Positions 36,642 to 45,822 of a stretch of DNA of 64,000 bases are shown here, one piece after another. The stretch spans positions 16,262 through 80,261 of the forward strand of contig LVAE01000003.1 of the NCBI GenBank assembly GCA_001603905.1, written 5' to 3'. The translations under genes and the position numbers were made by a program. The DNA is from Fibrobacterales bacterium Fibro_02 (lineage in GTDB: Bacteria; Fibrobacterota; Fibrobacteria; Fibrobacterales; Fibrobacteraceae). The notes under the pieces are model-generated. The model saw only the letters and a list, made by a program, of their open reading frames with translations. It was not told the origin of the DNA and made no database searches. Position 1 is the first letter of the stretch; each line of letters opens with the position of its first letter.

Positions 36642-36692
36642 AAACCCCGACAAATCCTTTAGCCATTGGGATAGGTCGGGGTTTTCCTTTTA
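36642..36692 (+). terminator. Intrinsic terminator of recA
   Basis: AAACCCCGAC (36642-36651) pairs with GTCGGGGTTT (36675-36684), followed by TCCTTTT. The loop is long (about 23 bases) but has a small inner pairing. Confidence 0.7.
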
Positions 36693-36745
36693 TATATTAC
36701 ACCGAACTTAATTCGGATTTTCGAGTCTAATTTATTTGCTATCTT

Positions 36746-37522
36746 ATGGCCATGCTCAAGATTGTAAAAAGTGCGATGATTGCGATTGCTGGAGTAGCCG
36801 CTATAAGCCACGCCCAGTCTTCTTGTCCGCACTTTTTGCTTGAAAGCCCGATGGTCGTGAACATCGAGGGGTTCTTCATCAACCAGAAGATGTCAAGAGC
36901 CAGCCTCGACGTGGAATGGCGCCACCATCCAGACGCACTGGACACATTCTTCGTTAACCAGCCCGACGTTCCCAAGTTCAACTTCATTACCGCCGGCGAA
37001 TACCGCTATATGGAATTTCCCGACATCAAGGTCAAGCGCCAATTGGGAACGCACCATCTAAAGGAAACCATCGGCGAAACTCCCCTGAAGCTTGATGACA
37101 TGGAACTCCTCGCGAACGGGCAGTTCCTGTGCAAGGATTCTACGGTGCAAAAACCGAACATTCTGTCGACTGCATTTTCGATGGCGTGGTGGAGCCTGGT
37201 CGCAGACTCGCTGCCCACGCCTTCCAGGGTCACCATGAACGGCGCCCGCAAAGAGAAGCGAATTTTCAGCATCCGTCAGTGGAAAAACTACTCGGGAGAA
37301 ATGCTCCCTACCCTCGTGAAGCTCGAAAGCGAAAAATATAGCGGCGAGCTCTGGATCCGTTCCGCCTACCCGATGCAGGCGCTGGTATCCGACCCGTTGA
37401 AGAACAAGGTCGAAGGCAAGACCAAACAGCCGCTACCGGATCTCTTTAGAAAAATTCCGGTGAAAGGGGAAAGAAAAATACCCCTGATACTCAAGCTGAA
37501 CCAGGAACTGCTGCGCGAGTGA
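36746..37522 (+). CDS. Hypothetical secreted protein
   Basis: The protein has 258 residues with a signal peptide (MLKIVKSAMIAIAGVAAISHAQ, cleavage probably after SHA). Start may be ATG 36746 or the ATG two codons later; neither has a clear ribosome site. The mature part shows segments such as DDMELLANGQFLCKDSTVQ and MNGARKEKRIFSIRQWKN that look like beta-strands, with no metal or catalytic motif I recognise, so no function is given. Its 3' end overlaps the convergent barrel gene by 90 bases. Confidence 0.65.
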   Translation: MAMLKIVKSAMIAIAGVAAISHAQSSCPHFLLESPMVVNIEGFFINQKMSRASLDVEWRHHPDALDTFFVNQPDVPKFNFITAGEYRYMEFPDIKVKRQLGTHHLKETIGETPLKLDDMELLANGQFLCKDSTVQKPNILSTAFSMAWWSLVADSLPTPSRVTMNGARKEKRIFSIRQWKNYSGEMLPTLVKLESEKYSGELWIRSAYPMQALVSDPLKNKVEGKTKQPLPDLFRKIPVKGERKIPLILKLNQELLRE

Positions 37523-38419
37523 TCCGTTATAGAACCGCTTTTCGGTGCGGCTCCAGCCACCCACTTCCAAGATAATATTCTGCAGGCCTTCGTCCCAGAA
37601 GAAATGCGTGCCGATCATAGCCTTGCCGTAGCTGAGGGATTCTTTCTGCACCGTATTTTTCTCGCGCAGAAGGCCGGTCTTGTAGAAGTTTGATTCGAAC
37701 AGCACCGCAAAATGATTATTCAGGGGAATTCGTCCGTAACCGTCCAGGACGATGATAAAGTCACGGCTGAACACGGGAATATTCCTGCGGTAGTCGTAGC
37801 TCTTGCCTTCGAAGTCGGTACTGATGTCCGATAGAACATAGTGGAACTTCACCCCCAGGATAGAGCCTCTCGGAAAGGAATAGCTGAGGCTTGCAGCAAG
37901 ATCGATAAGCTGCATATAGTTAACTTCGCCGTCATCCTCGTAAAGATTATCCGTAATGTAGTCGGCGTTCCAACTTTCGGCAATGCGGCCTTCGCCTTCC
38001 ACCTCGGCGGTCACCATTTCCAGATTGGACTGGAAATAGAGGTAGCTTTCGTAAACCGCATTCAGTTCCAGCTGCGGATTCGTCTTGAGCGGACGGATAC
38101 CAAGTCCAGCGAGGTAACCGCCATAAAACGGGGATACTTCCAGCGCAGCATCCATACGCAGGTAGGTCGGATTGACATCGAGTCGTTCCCCGTACGCCAG
38201 GTCCTGAAGGGGTTCAAGCCAGGTATAGTGCAACATTCCCGTCGCCTGCGGAAGCCACTGGCCCCACACGAACGGGGTGTTCCCCATCAGGCTCCAGGAA
38301 AGGTTCGGGCCATAACGGAAGCCATAATTGGCAATTTCATTAAAACCGTCGGCATAAGTGGCGACGTTACAAGTAAAAAAAACTACAATAAAGGCCGATA
38401 ATTTCTTAAAAAAAGACAT
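37433..38419 (-). CDS. Hypothetical outer-membrane beta-barrel protein
   Basis: The 328-residue product has a signal peptide (MSFFKKLSAFIVVFFTCN, cleavage near TYA) and then a sequence of alternating aromatic and polar residues consistent with a barrel, e.g. LELNAVYESYLYFQSNLEMV and LGVKFHYVLSD. The likely last strand, FLVQLEYQGYFSFPF, ends in Phe but is followed by HRNFSKEIR, so the extra C-terminal residues are probably not part of the barrel. Because those residues are in the 90-base overlap with the gene on the other strand, the stop codon deserves a check. No named family is recognised. Confidence 0.72.
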   Translation of the reverse strand: MSFFKKLSAFIVVFFTCNVATYADGFNEIANYGFRYGPNLSWSLMGNTPFVWGQWLPQATGMLHYTWLEPLQDLAYGERLDVNPTYLRMDAALEVSPFYGGYLAGLGIRPLKTNPQLELNAVYESYLYFQSNLEMVTAEVEGEGRIAESWNADYITDNLYEDDGEVNYMQLIDLAASLSYSFPRGSILGVKFHYVLSDISTDFEGKSYDYRRNIPVFSRDFIIVLDGYGRIPLNNHFAVLFESNFYKTGLLREKNTVQKESLSYGKAMIGTHFFWDEGLQNIILEVGGWSRTEKRFYNGSLAQQFLVQLEYQGYFSFPFHRNFSKEIR

Positions 38420-38498
38420 TTCGGGATAAAATTTAAAATAATTTCCCCATTTGCGCCATAAATTCTTATTTTGTAGGCATTAATTTATAGGAGTCACT

Positions 38499-38939
38499 AT
38501 GAAGCTGTCTCATTTATGCGTGCTTGGCGTGAGCGCCCTGATGTTCTGGGCATGTGCCAGCCGTTATTCCTCCCCCATCCTGATTGAACGTGGCGAAGGT
38601 CGCAAGGAATACGAACGCGAATACTTTGCCGTGAAGGAAAGCATGGGTATCGACAAGCGTCTGAAGGACGTGTTCAAGCAGGGCTATATCGAAGAAGGCA
38701 TGACCAACGACATGGTCAACCTGCTGTGGGGCCCTCCCGACCACGAAAAGACCAACGACAAGACGAGCATCTGGGAATACTACACCCGCGAAGGTAAGCT
38801 CATTACCCGCCTTATCTGGAAGCACCCTGACCAGGCTCGCCTGAAGGGCTACGAGAACGAATGGATCCTGGAAAAGATCGAAGGCGACCGCTACGGTGGT
38901 TCTCCGGCTCCGACCTCCAAGCATTCCAGCAACTACTAA
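38499..38939 (+). CDS. Lipoprotein with SmpA/BamE-like motif
   Basis: The 146-residue protein has a type II signal peptide: MKLSHLCVLGVSALMFWAC, with Cys19 as the probable lipidated residue. The mature part contains GMTNDMVNLLWGPPD and IWEYYTREGKL, the G-M-T-x-x-x-V-x-x-x-x-G-x-P and W-x-Y pattern of SmpA/BamE-like proteins. BamE is an accessory of the barrel assembly machine, so a link with the BamA-like protein at 61319 is possible but only inferred. The C-terminal tail is Ser/Pro-rich. AGGAG precedes the ATG at good distance. Confidence 0.75.
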   Translation: MKLSHLCVLGVSALMFWACASRYSSPILIERGEGRKEYEREYFAVKESMGIDKRLKDVFKQGYIEEGMTNDMVNLLWGPPDHEKTNDKTSIWEYYTREGKLITRLIWKHPDQARLKGYENEWILEKIEGDRYGGSPAPTSKHSSNY

Positions 38940-38947
38940 TTAAGTAG

Positions 38948-38975
38948 GGATTCCGGGTCAAAACCCGGAATGACA
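38948..38975. repeat. GATTCCGG...CCGGAATGACA palindromic repeat
   Basis: GGATTCCGGGTC then AAAACCCGGAATGACA; it fills the space between the lipoprotein gene and tpiA. Confidence 0.8.
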
Positions 38976-39107
38976 TAATGGAGTTGTCATGCCCGCTATC
39001 GCGCGGGCATCTTCTTTTTTTGCAAAAAAGAAAGACCGACTACCGCCTTCGGTTGAATTTTACTAAATTTAGGCGCGTTAAATTTTAAACCTCTCAAGGA
39101 GTTAATT

Positions 39108-39869
39108 ATGCGTCAGTATATCATTGCTGGTAACTGGAAGATGAACAAGACCGTTAGCGAATCCATTCAGCTCGCTAAGGATATCGTGGAAGCCGTCAAG
39201 GACGTGAAGAAGACCGAAGTGGTCATCGCCCCGACTTACCTCGCCGCCGCCAAGGTTGCCGACGTCATCAAGGGTACCAACGTGAAGCTCGCCATCCAGG
39301 ACATCCACTGGAAGGACCAGGGCGCATACACTGGTAAGGTTTCTGTGGACATGGTCAAGGAAATCGGTGCCGAATACATCATCATCGGTCACTCCGAACA
39401 GCGCCAGTACTTCCACGAAACTGAAGAAACCGTGAACCTCAAGGTCAAGAAGACCCTCGAAGCCGGTCTGAAGCCGATCATCTGCATTGGCGAAACTCTC
39501 GACCAGCGCAACGGCGGCATCCTCAAGGAAGTCCTCGGCCTCCAGATCAAGGGCGCCTTCAAGGACGTTTCTGCTGAAGACGCAGCCAAGTGCGTTCTCG
39601 CTTACGAACCGGTTTGGGCAATCGGTACTGGCGTTACCGCTACCGACGAACAGGCTCAGGACACCCAGGCCTACGCTCGCTCCGTTGTTAAGGAAATCTA
39701 CGGCGAAGCCGTTGCCGAAGGCATGCGCATCCAGTACGGTGGCTCCATGAAGGGTGCCAACGCAGCTGGCCTCCTCGCCCAGAAGGACATCGACGGCGGT
39801 CTCATTGGTGGTGCAGGCCTCAAGGCTAACACCTTCAAGGAAATCATCGACGCTGCCGAAGCTCGCTAA
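39108..39869 (+). CDS. tpiA: Triosephosphate isomerase
   Basis: The 253-residue glycolytic enzyme interconverts dihydroxyacetone phosphate and glyceraldehyde 3-phosphate. Catalytic residues are visible: Lys11 in AGNWKMNK, His in IIIGHSEQRQYF, Glu in AYEPVWAIGTG, and the phosphate loop GGSMKGANA with GGLIGGAGL. AAGGAG precedes the ATG. TAAATTTA at 39064-39071 may be the -7 element. secG follows after 30 bases, probably in one transcript. Confidence 0.97.
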   Translation: MRQYIIAGNWKMNKTVSESIQLAKDIVEAVKDVKKTEVVIAPTYLAAAKVADVIKGTNVKLAIQDIHWKDQGAYTGKVSVDMVKEIGAEYIIIGHSEQRQYFHETEETVNLKVKKTLEAGLKPIICIGETLDQRNGGILKEVLGLQIKGAFKDVSAEDAAKCVLAYEPVWAIGTGVTATDEQAQDTQAYARSVVKEIYGEAVAEGMRIQYGGSMKGANAAGLLAQKDIDGGLIGGAGLKANTFKEIIDAAEAR

Positions 39870-39899
39870 TTAAAACTTAAACTCAAGGTAAAAACGACT

Positions 39900-40304
39900 A
39901 TGACAACTCTCTTTTGGATTGGTATCGTCCTGCACGTGTTCCTGTGCTTGTTCCTCATGTTGCTCGTCCTGGTTCAGAACGACAAGATGGGCGGCCTCGC
40001 AGGCCTCGGTGGCATGACTTCGCAGTCCGCTTTCTCTACCGCAGGTGCAGCGACCTTCATCCAGAAGTTGACCCGTGCCGTGGCCGTGATCTTCTTCATC
40101 GTCGTGTTCGCCCTCGGCCTCATTACTGCCAAGCAGGACCAGGCTGTGGAAGAATCCTCGATGCAGAAGGCTACCCGCGAAAACGCTGCCCAGCAGCAGG
40201 CTCCCGCTCCGGCTCTTCCGGCTGACTTTGCAGCTCCCGCTAACGCTGCTGCACCTGCCGCCGATGTCGCTCCGGCAGCTGAAGCTCCGGCTGAAGCCAA
40301 GTAA
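39900..40304 (+). CDS. secG: Preprotein translocase subunit SecG
   Basis: The 134-residue membrane protein is the small SecYEG channel subunit. It has two transmembrane segments (about 5-27 and 57-78) joined by the conserved LVQNDKMGGLAGLGG loop. The C-terminal 45 residues form an Ala/Pro-rich tail (AAPAADVAPAAEAPAE), which is longer than in most SecG proteins and probably lies disordered at the membrane. tpiA-secG-tRNA-Leu is an order seen in many bacteria. Confidence 0.95.
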   Translation: MTTLFWIGIVLHVFLCLFLMLLVLVQNDKMGGLAGLGGMTSQSAFSTAGAATFIQKLTRAVAVIFFIVVFALGLITAKQDQAVEESSMQKATRENAAQQQAPAPALPADFAAPANAAAPAADVAPAAEAPAEAK

Positions 40305-40355
40305 GGTTTTTGTTCGGCAGTCGCTGGGTTAATCCCGATGACAGCCGACAAGCCT

Positions 40356-40439
40356 GCGGTCGTGGTGGAATTGGTAGACACGCTAGCTTGAGGTGCTAGT
40401 GGGAGCGATCCCATGACAGTTCAAGTCTGTCCGACCGCA
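40356..40439 (+). tRNA. tRNA-Leu (anticodon GAG), first copy
   Basis: Acceptor arms GCGGTCG and CGACCGC plus discriminator A frame an 84-base class II tRNA. The anticodon arm is CTAGC-TTGAGGT-GCTAG, anticodon GAG, and the T arm reads CAGTTCAAGTCTG. The 3' CCA is not encoded. It follows secG by 51 bases and is identical to the copy at 41957. Confidence 0.97.
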
Positions 40440-40447
40440 TTACGAAG

Positions 40448-40476
40448 TCCGCCCTTGTGAAAGGGCGGATTTTTTT
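40448..40476 (+). terminator. Intrinsic terminator after the first tRNA-Leu
   Basis: TCCGCCCTT (40448-40456) pairs with AAGGGCGGA (40461-40469) around GTGA, followed by seven T. murD starts only 23 bases later, so murD depends on read-through or on a promoter inside this unit. Confidence 0.88.
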
Positions 40477-40498
40477 AATTTCTTTTTTGAGGTTTTAT

Positions 40499-41860
40499 AT
40501 GCAGAATACATTAGTCGCACCGGTTGGAGTCCTGGGCTTTGGCGTCGAAGGCCAGAGCACGTTCAATTACCTTGTTCGTAACGGAGTCAAGGACATCGTC
40601 GTGATGGACAAGAACCCGGTGAAGTTGCCGGAAGTACCCGCAGGCGTAAACGTTAAGGTAAGCAGCGGCGACAACTACATGGATGGTCTGAAGGACTGCG
40701 TAACGGTCGTACGTTCGGCAGGCGTCTACCCGATGAGCCCCGAGCTTTTCAAGTTCCAGATGAACGGCGGCCTGATGACTAGCCAAATCCAGTTGTTTTT
40801 AGAACAAACTAAATCAAAGAAGACTGTCGGCGTCACAGGAACACTCGGCAAAGGCTCTACCGTAAGCATGATCAGCCACATTCTGACGAAGTGCGGTGTG
40901 AATAACGAAATTGGCGGCAACTTCGGTGTGCCGGCGTTGGACTTGCTCGAAACGGAAACGGTAGACCGAGTGAGCATTCTGGAGCTTTCGAGTTTCCAGC
41001 TGATGACCCTGTCGGTTTCGCCGGATGTAGGCGTGGTTCTGCGCGTTTCAACGGAGCATCTGGACTGGCACAAGAGTGTCGAGGAATACCGCGACGCGAA
41101 AGCGAATTTGGTACGTTGGCAAAAACGTGACGGCGCATGCGTGTATTTGAAGGACGCTGCCCCGACGGCAAAGATTGCAAGCGAAAGCCCCGCCAAGACG
41201 AAATACGCCGTGAGCCTTGTCGACGGCCCGAGCGCGGGCGACGGAGACGCAGTCATTGACGGCGCCACCCTCGCTATCGACGGCGAGAAGCTTTACCTTT
41301 CGGACTGCAAGGTGCGCGGCATCTACCAGCTTGAAAACATGGCGGCGGCGACCCTCGCCGTGAAAGCCCTTGGAATCAAGGTGGCCGACGCCTTCGAAGC
41401 TTTGAAAAGCTACGAGACGCTCCCCTTCCGCATGGAATTCAAAGGTGAAAAGAACGGCATCGAATTCTACAATGACAGCTACGCCACTCGCCCCGACGCG
41501 ACGATCGCCGCGACAGCCAGCATGAAGCGCCCCTTCGCGCTTATCCTCGGCGGCTCCGAGAAAAACGCTGACTTCACCGAACTTTCGAACATTCTCGTAA
41601 AGGAACGCCCGAACCTGAAGCGTATCGCGCTCATCGGCGCCACCGCCGAACGTATGCTCGCCGACTTGAAAAAGGCAGGCGTAGATGCGGCAGGCATCAA
41701 GACGGCCTTGTTCCCCACCCTCGAAGAAGCTTTTGCCGATAGCCTCTCCATCGGCAAGGGCGGAACAGTCATTATGAGCCCCGCCTGCGCAAGTTTTGGA
41801 CTGTTCAAGAACTACAAAGTCCGCGGTCAAGTTTTCGACAAATTGGTTGAAGGCGTCTAG
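40499..41860 (+). CDS. murD: UDP-N-acetylmuramoyl-L-alanine:D-glutamate ligase
   Basis: The 453-residue Mur ligase adds D-glutamate to UDP-MurNAc-L-Ala. The N-terminal Rossmann part begins VGVLGFGVEGQSTFNYLV; later motifs are ILELSSFQLMTL, STEHLDWHKSVEEYRDAKA, FYNDSYATRPDATIAA and LILGGSEKNADF, all typical of MurD. The ATP loop reads GVTGTLGKGSTVS; the usual Mur form is GTNGK(S/T)T, so this copy lacks the Asn and has an extra Gly, recalling the GKGST of FolC. ATG 40499 has GAGG upstream; the longer frame starts inside the terminator hairpin. The gene sits alone, away from a dcw cluster, between two identical tRNA genes. Confidence 0.92.
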   Translation: MQNTLVAPVGVLGFGVEGQSTFNYLVRNGVKDIVVMDKNPVKLPEVPAGVNVKVSSGDNYMDGLKDCVTVVRSAGVYPMSPELFKFQMNGGLMTSQIQLFLEQTKSKKTVGVTGTLGKGSTVSMISHILTKCGVNNEIGGNFGVPALDLLETETVDRVSILELSSFQLMTLSVSPDVGVVLRVSTEHLDWHKSVEEYRDAKANLVRWQKRDGACVYLKDAAPTAKIASESPAKTKYAVSLVDGPSAGDGDAVIDGATLAIDGEKLYLSDCKVRGIYQLENMAAATLAVKALGIKVADAFEALKSYETLPFRMEFKGEKNGIEFYNDSYATRPDATIAATASMKRPFALILGGSEKNADFTELSNILVKERPNLKRIALIGATAERMLADLKKAGVDAAGIKTALFPTLEEAFADSLSIGKGGTVIMSPACASFGLFKNYKVRGQVFDKLVEGV

Positions 41861-41904
41861 ACGAAAAAAAATGAATTTTTTTCAAAAAAATTCGCCCTTA
41901 CCCC

Positions 41905-41935
41905 TTTACAAGCGGAACGAATTAATCTAAATTTG
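41905..41935 (+). promoter_or_regulatory. Promoter of the second tRNA-Leu
   Basis: TTTACA (41905-41910) and TAAATTTG (41928-41935), 23 bases apart, lie 22 bases before the tRNA. Upstream, GAATTTTTTTCAAAAAAATTC at 41873-41893 is an AU-only hairpin that may end the murD transcript. Confidence 0.65.
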
Positions 41936-41956
41936 GGTCGTTCCGTTAAGGACCTC

Positions 41957-42040
41957 GCGGTCGTGGTGGAATTGGTAGACACGCTAGCTTGAGGTGCTAG
42001 TGGGAGCGATCCCATGACAGTTCAAGTCTGTCCGACCGCA
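41957..42040 (+). tRNA. tRNA-Leu (anticodon GAG), second copy
   Basis: All 84 bases match the copy at 40356, including the variable arm GGGAGCGATCCC. CCA is again not encoded (CGACCGCA is followed by GAAG). Unlike the first copy it has its own promoter. Confidence 0.97.
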
Positions 42041-42044
42041 GAAG

Positions 42045-42072
42045 AAAGACTCAGTGAAAACTGAGTCTTTTT
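42045..42072 (+). terminator. Intrinsic terminator of the second tRNA-Leu
   Basis: AAGACTCAG pairs with CTGAGTCTT around TGAAAA, followed by TTTT. A further GC-rich pairing, CCTCCCCGG...CACACCTCC region at 42121-42160, may end the convergent GH43 gene. Confidence 0.85.
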
Positions 42073-42170
42073 TCGTTTATCTATTACTATGCTACTAGAG
42101 ATTGTCGCACATATAAAAAACCTCCCCGGCTTGCACCGAGAAGGCTTTTGGAGGTGTGTATGACTAAATT

Positions 42171-44405
42171 CTACTTGGCTGTATTCACCATGAACGTCTT
42201 GGAGCCCTGCACCTGCTTGAGCATATAGACGCCCTTGCCAAAACCTGCAGCATTGAGGGCTTCGGCTGCATTAGCATGATCCAAGTTCACGGTCCCTATC
42301 ACAGAGCCACGCAGGTCGAACACACGGTAAGCCGTATAGTGCATCGCCTTGAACGCAACCTTGTTCCCGATTGCAGTCGGACCTCCGATCGGGTCGGTAT
42401 CTTCGGCATTCTTGCCCTTCACGAAGTTAATGTAGTCAATATCCATCCAATCACCGGTCACGGTGAAGCGGAGGATATGCTTGCCCGCCGTGAGGGTCAC
42501 GTTTTCCTTGACCTTGTTGTAGTCATCGTAGTTTTCTTCGCCGGAACTTGCCTGCGGCACGGCGATTTCTTCGGTAATGTCGTCACCATCGATAGAAAGC
42601 TTGAAGCCTGAGGTCGCATTGGCCGAGGCTACGGCAGCATACATGGTGTAATCGCCTGCTTCAGCCACATCCACAGTGTATTCCAGCCATTCCCCTGTCT
42701 GGTTATAGCCAACCACATAGCCCGTTGCCTTCTTGTAGATGTCTACACCCGTGCCTTCGCGGTAGCTCTTGCCGCCATTACTTTCGGCACCGTGATCATC
42801 GGAATCGTTATCGGCATAAGAATCATTGCCTGCGCCATAGCCCGGCTCATCGAAGTCTTCCATCTCGATTTTGCCCGGGATAGCCCAAGCCTTGCCGCCA
42901 AACGGCTGCTGCGGTTCAGGTTCGCGCTTGGTGCCCTGGAATTCCCATTCGATAATACCCATGGTGGAATCCTTAGAGCCCTTGAACACGAAGAAGAGTT
43001 CATCGACAACACCAGAAAGACCACTCATTTCGCAATCGTTATCGACATAGGAGTTCCAGTTACCCGTCTTTTCGAGGCTGCAGGTACCGGCGAGCGTGCC
43101 GCTCACGGAACCCTTGCGGATTTCAATCTTGTTGCCGTCGCCCACGTTCGCAGCCTTCACGCGGAGATTCTCGGCACCGTTACCAAAGTCCACGCCAGAA
43201 ACGCGGATCCAGGATTCCTTCGTGCCAAGCGGAGTCAGCACATGCACCACAGGCTTTCCCTTGGTCCAGTCGGTACGGCTGCGCACGTTACGCTGCTTGG
43301 AACTCGTGAGTGCCTTGTAGGTATTGTACGGGTCGAAATTCTTGATCTGCTTGGGGCCTTCGCTCGTGAAGGTCAGTTCATTCATCTTGTCACCGTTCCA
43401 GGTGAGTTCGTCGATGGACACGCTTCTGTGGTTTTCCTTGTTCGGGCTATTGGTGCACTGGCCCGACTGCGTGCAGGAACCCGGATGTTCGTCCGCAGTG
43501 ACCAGGCGGCGGTCGTGATACACGGCATACCACTTGCCCTTGAATTCCGCAAAGCCCTGGTGGTTGTTTCCGCCCGCGTTATGGGCATCAGGCACCTTCC
43601 AGATAGCCGGAATGACCGTTCCTACAAACGTATAGGGGCCCATGATGTTATTGGACATGCTGTAGTCGATCACCTGCGGCTGCGTATTGAAGCTCAGATA
43701 ATACGTGCTACCCTTCTTATGGATATAGGGAGCTTCGAAGGAACCCGGAGCATTGATGCGCTTCAGGGAATTCTTATCGAACGTAATCTTGCCGTTATTT
43801 TCGGTAAACTTGATGATGTCCAGGTTGTTTCCATAGGGGCGCTGATTATTTTCTCCACCACCGAAAACCACATAGCCCGTACCGTCATCTTCGATGAAGA
43901 TGCCCGGGTCGAAGCAGTGGGCAATCTGGTCGCAGCTGCCAATCACGCTAGATCCAAAGGAAGCCGCAATGTAGTTCACGCCATGGGTTTCCTTGACAGG
44001 ATCGGTATAGGGTCCATCGATGCTTGTCGCAGTAATCATGCCCACGCCGCTAGCGCCATTAGGGTAAACGATGTAGATTCTGCCCTTATGAACGGCGATG
44101 CCGGATGCCCAGGTATTGTCGGGGTAATTCCCAAACTCGCGTTTCGACTTGAAAATCATGCCGTGATCGGTCCAGTTCTTCATATCCTGTGAAGTGAACG
44201 CGTTAAGCCCCACAATATCGTAATTAAAATCTTTCTGAGGACTGTAGTCGTCGACATCGGTCAGGATGTAGAACGTATCGCCGTCAGATGCGGCAGAAGG
44301 GTCCGCCAGATAATGATATGTTGAAACCGGATTGTCGGCTAAGCCAAACACAGCCAAGCCCGCCAAAAGACAAGTGGCCCTTTTCCACACCTTTTTGTAA
44401 TCCAT
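42171..44405 (-). CDS. GH43 glycosidase with CBM6 and a type IX-like C-terminal tail
   Basis: The 744-residue secreted enzyme probably cleaves xylan or arabinan side chains. A signal peptide (1-23, ending FGLA) leads into a five-bladed GH43 domain: base Asp35 in YLADPSA, the modulating Asp in HCFDPGIFIEDDG (about 166) and the acid Glu in GSFEAPYIHKKG (about 223). A first CBM6-like region covers about 370-490, and a clear CBM6 (IEMEDFDEPGYG to DIDYINFVKG) about 512-660. The last 65 residues (YRVFDLRGSVIGTV, then GFGKGVYMLKQVQGSKTFMV) resemble the type A sorting tail of type IX secretion. GGAG precedes the ATG. Exact sugar specificity cannot be read. Confidence 0.9.
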   Translation of the reverse strand: MDYKKVWKRATCLLAGLAVFGLADNPVSTYHYLADPSAASDGDTFYILTDVDDYSPQKDFNYDIVGLNAFTSQDMKNWTDHGMIFKSKREFGNYPDNTWASGIAVHKGRIYIVYPNGASGVGMITATSIDGPYTDPVKETHGVNYIAASFGSSVIGSCDQIAHCFDPGIFIEDDGTGYVVFGGGENNQRPYGNNLDIIKFTENNGKITFDKNSLKRINAPGSFEAPYIHKKGSTYYLSFNTQPQVIDYSMSNNIMGPYTFVGTVIPAIWKVPDAHNAGGNNHQGFAEFKGKWYAVYHDRRLVTADEHPGSCTQSGQCTNSPNKENHRSVSIDELTWNGDKMNELTFTSEGPKQIKNFDPYNTYKALTSSKQRNVRSRTDWTKGKPVVHVLTPLGTKESWIRVSGVDFGNGAENLRVKAANVGDGNKIEIRKGSVSGTLAGTCSLEKTGNWNSYVDNDCEMSGLSGVVDELFFVFKGSKDSTMGIIEWEFQGTKREPEPQQPFGGKAWAIPGKIEMEDFDEPGYGAGNDSYADNDSDDHGAESNGGKSYREGTGVDIYKKATGYVVGYNQTGEWLEYTVDVAEAGDYTMYAAVASANATSGFKLSIDGDDITEEIAVPQASSGEENYDDYNKVKENVTLTAGKHILRFTVTGDWMDIDYINFVKGKNAEDTDPIGGPTAIGNKVAFKAMHYTAYRVFDLRGSVIGTVNLDHANAAEALNAAGFGKGVYMLKQVQGSKTFMVNTAK

Positions 44406-44424
44406 ATATCACTCCATGCTGGAA

Positions 44425-44439
44425 TCTACAACATGTAGA
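44425..44439. promoter_or_regulatory. Perfect inverted repeat ahead of the GH43 gene
   Basis: TCTACA-ACA-TGTAGA lies 20 bases upstream of the ATG, between it and a minus-strand TAACTTTG (44453-44446) that could be the -7 box. A repressor site is plausible. Confidence 0.4.
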
Positions 44440-44514
44440 CCCATCCAAAGTTAAAACTACCCCCTTTTTTGCGTAAGAACCAGTTAAATTTCAATATTGC
44501 TATGGATAAATTGA

Positions 44515-45741
<1,227 letters not shown>

Positions 45742-45822
45742 CCATTAGCATTTGGGAAAGGAGGGTGTTAGGGAGGGCGGAGCCTTCCCTTGTCTAAGAG
45801 GAATATTTTTAGAGAAAAATTT

